Source of the DNA: Candidatus Pelagibacter sp.
GTDB taxonomy: Bacteria; Pseudomonadota; Alphaproteobacteria; Pelagibacterales; Pelagibacteraceae
Reading direction: 5' to 3'
NCBI GenBank assembly: GCA_028224115.1
Contig: JAOIVP010000013.1
Location: 1 to 20,497, forward strand
DNA: 20,497 nucleotides
Shown: one piece after another, positions 15,464 to 20,497 of the stretch
Layout: each line of letters starts with the position of its first letter
Position numbering within the stretch: position 1 is the stretch's first letter
Notes under the pieces: generated by a model
Databases searched by the model: none
Seen by the model: the letters and a program-made list of their open reading frames with translations, nothing else
Told to the model about the DNA's origin: nothing
Translations under genes and position numbers: made by a program

Positions 15464-15494
15464 TATACTCGGCAATATGAAATTGCCGAGTATA
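15464..15494. terminator. Perfect 13-bp hairpin between binding-protein and ATPase genes
   Basis: The arms TATACTCGGCAAT (15464-15476) and ATTGCCGAGTATA (15482-15494) pair perfectly around a 5-base loop. It begins 16 bases beyond the binding-protein stop codon on the transcribed minus strand. The following bases are pyrimidine-rich (TCTTCCTTTAAT) but not a clean U-tract. It is therefore either a leaky terminator or a 3'-end stabilising stem. Both would raise binding-protein mRNA over ATPase and permease mRNA. Confidence 0.75.
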
Positions 15495-15510
15495 GATAAT
15501 TTATTTTAGA

Positions 15511-16473
15511 TTAAAGACCTAACCAACCATCAACTGTTGATTTGTTAGCATCCATCCAAGCTCTTGCTACATCAGCTGGTTGTTTTTTCTCAACTGAAAT
15601 TGCATATGCCATAGCTGACACATCATCTGCTGTTAATTGAAAGTTCTTAAAGAATTCAACGATAGCTGGAGATTTGCTTTCTAAAGAAGTACCCCAACCA
15701 ATTTGAATTTGTTTAAGTGCATCTTTCGAAGCAACATAAGATTTTTTGTACCAGTCAGCATCTTCTTTAGGTTGAACCATTTTGTATTTAGCTGGATCGA
15801 ATTTTGGCTCTTCCAACATAACTACATCAGCCATTCCCCAAATTGCATGTGGTTTGTAACAATAGAATGCATACCCTTCCCCTTTTTTAATAGAGTCAAG
15901 AACTCTTGCATTTTTAACTGCTTCAGCTGCTCTGATTGGCTCAATACCAGCATCATATAAACCATAGTCTCTTAATTTAACCTGGTTAACATTTGCTGAA
16001 GCCCAACCATCTGCACCAATCCAGAATTCACCTTTCCCATTGCCATCACTATCCATAGCTTTAACAACTTCAGGTCTTCCTAAGTCTTCAATTGCAGTAA
16101 TATTCATTTTTTTTGCAAACTGCTGAGAAACACAATAACCTTGGTTTCCTTCATACGGCTTGCTACTTAATTTTAAAGTTCCTTTTGGAACTAGATCATT
16201 AGTATAAGCTTGTTGGTTTGGTAACCAGATATCAGGGTGAACTTCGATTTCACCTTTACTTCTGTCAATTGCACCGTAGATTGCAGTATTGTTACCAGGA
16301 ACAAGTTCTGCTTCTCCGCCCATTTTATCAATAACAACTGCTGCTAATAAATTTGCAATAGCTGTTGCACCTGTCCAACCTGGATCTCCTATTTTAACTT
16401 TCTCTGCAAATGATGATGCAGTTGCAAAAATAGAAATTAATGCTGCTACAAGTGTAGTTTTAATTATTCTCAT
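15511..16473 (-). CDS. opuAC: Periplasmic glycine-betaine-type binding protein
   Basis: A 320-residue exported protein: signal peptide to about residue 23 (SSFA/EKVK), then a ProX/OpuAC fold. Family features are KIGDPGWTGATAIANLLAAV (27-46), EVHPDIWLPNQ (77-87), a WIGADGWASANVNQ region (151-164), and AFYCYKPHAIWGMADVVMLE (202-221). The tryptophans and tyrosines in these segments (Trp33, Trp83, Trp157, Tyr204, Tyr206, Trp212) are candidates for the aromatic cage that binds trimethylammonium or dimethylsulfonium groups. SAR11 betaine transporters have been reported to take several such compounds, including DMSP, so the specificity here may be broad; that is inference. A good ribosome site (AGGGGAG) precedes the ATG. 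It is the first gene of the transporter operon. Confidence 0.92.
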   Translation of the reverse strand: MRIIKTTLVAALISIFATASSFAEKVKIGDPGWTGATAIANLLAAVVIDKMGGEAELVPGNNTAIYGAIDRSKGEIEVHPDIWLPNQQAYTNDLVPKGTLKLSSKPYEGNQGYCVSQQFAKKMNITAIEDLGRPEVVKAMDSDGNGKGEFWIGADGWASANVNQVKLRDYGLYDAGIEPIRAAEAVKNARVLDSIKKGEGYAFYCYKPHAIWGMADVVMLEEPKFDPAKYKMVQPKEDADWYKKSYVASKDALKQIQIGWGTSLESKSPAIVEFFKNFQLTADDVSAMAYAISVEKKQPADVARAWMDANKSTVDGWLGL

Positions 16474-16501
16474 TATCTCTCCCCTATTAATTTAAAAATT
16501 T

Positions 16502-16531
16502 AGTCTAACGCGAATGAATTAACCGAGTCAA
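16502..16531 (-). promoter_or_regulatory. Probable promoter of the betaine transporter operon
   Basis: Reading the minus strand, TTGACT (16526-16531) and TAGACT (16502-16507) are 18 bases apart and match consensus at 5 of 6 and 4 of 6 positions. The start would fall near 16495, giving a leader of about 20 bases with the AGGGGAG ribosome site. Just upstream (16541-16563) is an A/T-only inverted repeat that may weakly end the aldehyde dehydrogenase transcript. Confidence 0.4.
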
Positions 16532-16590
16532 AGGAAATAAAGATATAAAAAATATATATATCTCGCCTATATTTTACAAAATTATCACAA

Positions 16591-18072
16591 TTAATTATGA
16601 CTAATCCATATAGTTTTTGTTTGAAGAAAAGAGCTTAATGCCTCTGTACCTTGATCTCTAGATAAAGAGCCAGATTGTTTGTAACCTCCAAATGGAGTTT
16701 TAATATCTCCTTCAGAAAAAGTGTTAACTGAAACCGTGCCACAAGGTAAACTTTTTGCTAAATGAAATGCTCTATTTATGTCTTGAGTAAAAACACTGGC
16801 GTGCAAACCATATTTTGAATTGCTAGCAACTTTTAAAGCTTCTTCATCACTTTTAACTGTTAATACACCAAGAACAGGTCCAAAAATTTCTTCTTTAGCA
16901 ATAGTCATATTTTCTTTTAATCCATCAAATAAAGTAGGTTTTGCAAAAAAACCTTTTTGATTATTGCTCGATACCCCACCAGATAAAAGTTTCGCACCTT
17001 CATCAATTCCTTTTTGAATATATCCATCAACTGTTTGTAAATGTCCTTTTGAAATCATAGATCCCATATTTGATTTTAAATCTAATGGATCACCAACTTT
17101 TAATTTTTTAACTTTTTTAATAACTTTATCTAAAAATTCATCTTTAACTTTTGAATGAATGATCTGTCTCATATTTGCAGAACAGTTTTGACCTCCATTC
17201 CAAAATGCAGAATTTATTGCATTATCAATTAAGTCATCATTAATTTTGGCATCCTCTAAAACTATAAATGGACTTTTACCACCCATCTCAAGTGCTACAG
17301 GTTTTAAATTACTTTCACTTGAGTATTTTAAAAAATATCCACCTACTTCAGTTGAGCCTGTAAATGAAACAGCATCAACATCTTTATGACGACCAAGTGC
17401 TTCTCCAACATCACCGTAGCCTGGAAGTACATTTAATACCCCATCTGGAATTCCTGCCTCTTGAGCAATTTTTGCAACTCGAATTGCTGTAAGTGGAGTA
17501 TCTTCTGCTGGTTTAATGATTACCGAACAACCTGCTGCAAGAGCTGGTGCCATTTTCCAAACAGCCATCATTAAAGGAAAGTTCCAGGGAACAATTCCCG
17601 CAACAACACCTATTGGTTCTTTAACAATTAAACTTGTAATCGATGGTTCAGTTGGACCAACTTTACCAAATACTTTATCGATTAATTCTCCATACCACTG
17701 AAAATGCATTGGGGCATCATTTGCAACTTCATTAATACAATCTGTAACTAACTTTCCTGTATCAACACATTCTAAGACTGAGTTTTCATCCCCATGTTTT
17801 CGAAGTAATTCAGCAAATTTTAATAAAACTTCTTTTCTATATTCTGGAGAACATCTTGACCAAACACCACTATTAAAAGCTTTTCTTGAAACTTTAACTG
17901 CAAGATCAACATCTTTATGATTACATTTTGCAACAGCGCAAAGCTTTTCACCTGTTGCAGGATTTATTGTTTCAAATTTTTTACCATCAATAGCGTTAAC
18001 ATATTTGCCATTGATAAAAGCTCTTCCTTCAAACTTTAATTTTTTAGCGAATGCTTTGTAGTTAACAGCCAT
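16591..18072 (-). CDS. PuuC-like NAD(P)-dependent aldehyde dehydrogenase
   Basis: A 493-residue aldehyde dehydrogenase superfamily member of normal length. Catalytic residues are visible: Cys297 in NGGQNCSANMR, Glu262 in LEMGGKS, Asn164 in VPWNFP, and Lys187 in IIKPAE for cofactor binding. The N-terminal AFINGKYVNAIDGKKFETIN, and the C-terminal KTPFGGYKQSG followed by LQTKTIWIS, are closest in my memory to PuuC, the gamma-glutamyl-gamma-aminobutyraldehyde dehydrogenase of putrescine use. Betaine aldehyde dehydrogenases share most of these motifs, so betaine aldehyde remains possible given the transporter gene next door. There is no signal peptide. It is 117 bases upstream of the binding-protein gene on the same strand and 41 bases downstream of the metalloprotease-like gene. 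Confidence 0.9.
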   Translation of the reverse strand: MAVNYKAFAKKLKFEGRAFINGKYVNAIDGKKFETINPATGEKLCAVAKCNHKDVDLAVKVSRKAFNSGVWSRCSPEYRKEVLLKFAELLRKHGDENSVLECVDTGKLVTDCINEVANDAPMHFQWYGELIDKVFGKVGPTEPSITSLIVKEPIGVVAGIVPWNFPLMMAVWKMAPALAAGCSVIIKPAEDTPLTAIRVAKIAQEAGIPDGVLNVLPGYGDVGEALGRHKDVDAVSFTGSTEVGGYFLKYSSESNLKPVALEMGGKSPFIVLEDAKINDDLIDNAINSAFWNGGQNCSANMRQIIHSKVKDEFLDKVIKKVKKLKVGDPLDLKSNMGSMISKGHLQTVDGYIQKGIDEGAKLLSGGVSSNNQKGFFAKPTLFDGLKENMTIAKEEIFGPVLGVLTVKSDEEALKVASNSKYGLHASVFTQDINRAFHLAKSLPCGTVSVNTFSEGDIKTPFGGYKQSGSLSRDQGTEALSSFLQTKTIWISHN

Positions 18073-18113
18073 AATTTTTGTAGGCTATTACTTAAAAGGT
18101 TGATTATCAATAA

Positions 18114-19073
18114 TTAATTCATTGGTCCAAACCAGTCAAACTTATTAGTCCAGTTTCTCCAATTACAAGTTGGTCCAATTCTATTCTTGTACCACTTGTT
18201 TGATTTTTCAGCTTTAGCCATAATCTTAACTAGCTTTGGATGTGTGTACTTTCCAAGATTTCTTTCACACATAATTTCATACGGATTATATGGATCTTTA
18301 GATGTTGGCGTTAGATAAACACTATCAATTAACTGAGGGCACCCTTCAATGTTATGTGTGTACAAATTTTTATTTAATTTAAAGCCAACACTTAACATGT
18401 GACTTTCACCTGGACCACCACTACCATGATCTGAATAGTGAATCTTTTTAATACCTTTAATACATCTTATTCCCATTAGCTGAGTATGAAACAATTCATG
18501 TATATTAATCTGTGTTAATCTTTCTTCATTGTTATGACCATTACTTCTGACAAAAATGCCACCTATTCCAACGCCAGCATCTCCACCATGATTTCCAGCA
18601 TTAACGTCGGTCCATAAAAAATACGTTTTCTTCTTGTTTGTGAAACCACCAAGTTGATGAAAGTAATGACCCATTTGAGTATTAACGCTGTTATCTTTTA
18701 ATTCTTTCCACTTCTTACTTGTTCTAATAAAAGTGATATCTAGTTTTCCATCTTCTCTATAGTCATATCTAAATTTTTTACCTTCGCCACCTGAGCCTTT
18801 GTTTGCTTTAGTAGCCTCAAACATTGCATCATTAGCTTTTTCCAAAATATCCTGCATTTTACCATTGATATCTAGCTCTCTATCTTCTCCATCAGATGGC
18901 AGTAAATAAATAAAGTGTATTTGATGTTCGTCAGTTATATCAGGTTGATCTTCAAAATATCTTCCAGACTTTTGATCTTGAGATAAATCTATTTTTTCAA
19001 AATCTTTTATGCTAGCTGCGTTTATAGAAAGTGTATTAAAAAAAAATATTAATACTAATAAAAGTATTTTCAT
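18114..19073 (-). CDS. Secreted HExxH zinc-metalloprotease-like protein
   Basis: A 319-residue exported protein of no named family that I recognise. The signal peptide is clear (residues 1-20, KILLLVLIFFFNTLSINAA). The mature part contains a zinc-protease-type motif HELFH (192-196) in INIHELFHTQLMG, followed by a His-rich stretch IKKIHYSDHGSGGPGESH that offers His212, His216 and His225 as third-ligand candidates. It is not the strict metzincin HExxHxxGxxH form. There are four cysteines in the mature region (204, 245, 269, 303), compatible with two disulfides outside the cytoplasm. It starts 3 bases after the stop of the preceding secreted-protein gene (TAAGGGATG), so it is the third gene of the surface operon. 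Proteolysis of a surface substrate, or processing of its operon partners, is a hypothesis. Confidence 0.7.
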   Translation of the reverse strand: MKILLLVLIFFFNTLSINAASIKDFEKIDLSQDQKSGRYFEDQPDITDEHQIHFIYLLPSDGEDRELDINGKMQDILEKANDAMFEATKANKGSGGEGKKFRYDYREDGKLDITFIRTSKKWKELKDNSVNTQMGHYFHQLGGFTNKKKTYFLWTDVNAGNHGGDAGVGIGGIFVRSNGHNNEERLTQINIHELFHTQLMGIRCIKGIKKIHYSDHGSGGPGESHMLSVGFKLNKNLYTHNIEGCPQLIDSVYLTPTSKDPYNPYEIMCERNLGKYTHPKLVKIMAKAEKSNKWYKNRIGPTCNWRNWTNKFDWFGPMN

Positions 19074-19076
19074 CCC

Positions 19077-19874
19077 TTATTTAAAGGTTACTGAAACAGA
19101 TGGTTCACCTGCCCAAAAAGCACAGTCTGGATCATCAGTAGTATTGTTTTCATTTAAATCATTGGTCCAATAAGCATATAGAGCGTTTGTTACTCCAAAT
19201 GCTATATCAACATTTGGTGTTAATAAGCCTACTGTAAAAGGGGTTGTAAGTAATACTCTATGTTGAACATATTGATGAGAAGTGCCAACCACTCCAGCAG
19301 TTCCAGTTCCATCAACTGTTACAATACCAGTTAAATCTGTACCCATTGCAATCTCTACAGTTTCATTTCTACCTTCTGTAGATGTTGTTATTCCGGCAAC
19401 CGCATGAGTTGCAGACTCATCTGCAATATAAATCACTTGTTCAGCTGGAGTTAAATTGTCTGAAGTAGAACCTTGTCCATTTGCAAAAGCTGATTTTGAT
19501 CCTGCGCTGCTACTTCCTCCGCCTGTTGCACAAACTCTTCCAGATCTAAGAATAGCATCTGCGCTCATGGTCATCGCTCTATTCAATGTTGATTGAATAT
19601 AAGTATAAGTTGTTCCAGGAATCATCTTAGCAGGATTACCGTAAGATCCTGCTGTAGCTCCAACATCAACTGCAGCTATATCCATTTCTTGAGATCCAGT
19701 TCCAAGTACCACTGGATTTAAACAAAGAGCTTGAGTGCTTCCAGTTTCACATAATTCTACTTTTTCAACTGTCACTTTATAAGTGGTAGGGGTAATAGTT
19801 GCTACCTCATAATCTGCTTTAGCAACTGAAGTAGTTAAAAATATTAAAAAAATAATTTTGAATAAATTTTTCAT
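19077..19874 (-). CDS. Secreted protein of unknown family
   Basis: A 265-residue protein with a typical signal peptide (residues 1-20, FKIIFLIFLTTSVAKA/D). The mature protein is low in charge and rich in Gly, Ala, Ser and Thr, with short alternating hydrophobic stretches suggesting beta structure. A GGGSSSAGSK linker lies near residue 118. Four cysteines are spaced as a close pair (VELCETGSTQALC), one central (RVCATGGG) and one near the C-terminus (DPDCAFWAGEP), suggesting disulfides in the periplasm or outside. The sequence ends SVSVTFK, a beta-strand-like finish. I do not recognise the family. It starts 2 bases after the stop of the inverse-autotransporter gene and ends 3 bases before the protease-like gene, so the three are likely translated from one message. 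It could be a cargo or surface partner. Confidence 0.65.
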   Translation of the reverse strand: MKNLFKIIFLIFLTTSVAKADYEVATITPTTYKVTVEKVELCETGSTQALCLNPVVLGTGSQEMDIAAVDVGATAGSYGNPAKMIPGTTYTYIQSTLNRAMTMSADAILRSGRVCATGGGSSSAGSKSAFANGQGSTSDNLTPAEQVIYIADESATHAVAGITTSTEGRNETVEIAMGTDLTGIVTVDGTGTAGVVGTSHQYVQHRVLLTTPFTVGLLTPNVDIAFGVTNALYAYWTNDLNENNTTDDPDCAFWAGEPSVSVTFK

Positions 19875-19876
19875 AA

Positions 19877-20497
19877 TTAATTTGCTCTCGAGATTGTTGC
19901 AGTTCCATTATATTGAACTACAATTTTATTATTTCTATCAACCTTATCTAATAATTCTTTACTCATATCTTTATCCGAATTCCATGCAGTACTTGAGATA
20001 CCATCTAAAGCCGTAGCACCTTCTTTTGGTGGCCAGTTAAAAGTTAGATTAGTTTCATACTCATCTTCCAATCCTTCAGCATCTTTGTCATCATATTTAA
20101 CATCTAATGAAAATGTTTTTGTTAGTTGCATTTCAGTACCGTATTTACTTCCTTCAATATCAGATTTTCCATCCTGTCCATCCCAAACATATCCTGTTGC
20201 TGAAATTTTTGCCCAATGTAAATAAGGAATTTGTGATGAAAGTTTGTAGTCATGTCCTGAAAGAACAAACTCTTCAGAACCAGATGAATTTATGCCTTCA
20301 TATTTATTTGCTGTAAATTCTAAAACTGCAGATTTAGCTTCAAAACCATAACTTAATCTTTCATGAGTAGCAAAAGCATCAATGTCATAAAATGCGTTCA
20401 AACCAACTAACATTTTATTATCATTGATAAGTTGTCTTGTTCCTAATCCAATATTTATTGTAATTTCTTCGTTAATATTTCCACTACTCTTATTGTT
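19877..20497 (-). CDS. Inverse autotransporter (intimin/invasin-type) beta domain, 5' truncated by window edge
   Basis: The frame is open from 19877 to the right edge; 206 residues are visible and the start lies outside the window. Before the first in-window ATG (20413) the frame already reads ITINIGLGTRQLINDNK, joining MLVGLNAFYDIDAFATHERL and then ANKYEGINSSGSEEFVLSGH. This is the inverse autotransporter beta-barrel pattern (GLG.R.L, LLG.NAFYD.D....HERLS.G.E, LPYL). The C-terminal part contains LLDKVDRNNKIVVQYNG, which corresponds to the 'V.RNN.IVL.Y' end of that domain. In known members this is followed by Ig-like passenger domains; here the protein stops eight residues later (TATISRAN). 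It therefore encodes an outer-membrane barrel without a passenger. It is followed after 2 bases by a secreted protein gene. Confidence 0.8.
   Translation of the reverse strand, partial: NNKSSGNINEEITINIGLGTRQLINDNKMLVGLNAFYDIDAFATHERLSYGFEAKSAVLEFTANKYEGINSSGSEEFVLSGHDYKLSSQIPYLHWAKISATGYVWDGQDGKSDIEGSKYGTEMQLTKTFSLDVKYDDKDAEGLEDEYETNLTFNWPPKEGATALDGISSTAWNSDKDMSKELLDKVDRNNKIVVQYNGTATISRAN

Noticed and set aside
16474..16590. Possible riboswitch ahead of the betaine binding-protein gene
   Set aside because: The leader predicted from the promoter is only about 20 bases and I see no glycine, SAM or other riboswitch core; the only fold is an A/T-only stem.
20107..20316. A 69-codon plus-strand frame near the right edge
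   Set aside because: Opposite the inverse-autotransporter barrel, whose motifs extend across this region.

Overview
The window looks like a chromosome segment from a streamlined marine alphaproteobacterium, most likely of the SAR11 / Pelagibacterales lineage. The DNA is strongly A+T-rich. Genes are packed with tiny gaps or overlaps, and all four convergent gene pairs overlap at their 3' ends. The content also fits: a glycine-betaine-type ABC transporter, a HisD-family dehydrogenase of the HpsN type, and few Shine-Dalgarno sites. The assignment rests on gene content and composition; no marker gene such as rRNA is present.

Layout. 1-90 (-): start of a probable GT17-like glycosyltransferase running off the left edge. 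121-1125 (+): Ldh2-family malate/lactate/sulfolactate-type dehydrogenase. 1105-1578 (-): two tandem paralogous small single-pass membrane proteins with related upstream DNA. 1680-2642 (+): regulator-like protein with two helix-turn-helix segments. 2639-3484 (-): bile acid:sodium symporter family carrier. 3647-7950 (+): complete three-gene ABC importer (binding protein, fused double permease, ATPase) of the FbpA/AfuABC type. Its binding protein looks more like the hexose-phosphate AfuA class than a ferric-iron binder. 7931-9121 (-): epoxide-hydrolase-type alpha/beta hydrolase. 9184-10095 (+): phosphate acetyl/butyryltransferase. 10111-10200 (+): possible 29-residue membrane peptide. 10262-11753 (+): HisD/HpsN-like dehydrogenase plus a cysteine-rich mini-protein. 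11750-12797 (-): LysE-family exporter and a SprT-like zinc protein.

12882-16473 (-): betaine/proline-type transporter in transcription order binding protein, ATPase, permease. A perfect 13-bp-stem hairpin sits between the binding-protein gene and the ATPase gene, as expected if the binding protein is made in excess. Upstream on the same strand is a PuuC-like aldehyde dehydrogenase (16591-18072).

18114-20497 (-): the most unusual part. A gene entering from the right edge encodes an inverse-autotransporter (intimin/invasin-type) beta domain that stops right after the domain's terminal motif, so it has no passenger. It is followed 2 and 3 bases later by two genes for secreted proteins, one of no recognised family and one with an HELFH zinc-protease motif. 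This looks like a compact cell-surface operon. I regard it as the best candidate here for an undescribed system.

No rRNA, tRNA, CRISPR, insertion sequence or intergenic stretch above 300 bases was seen.
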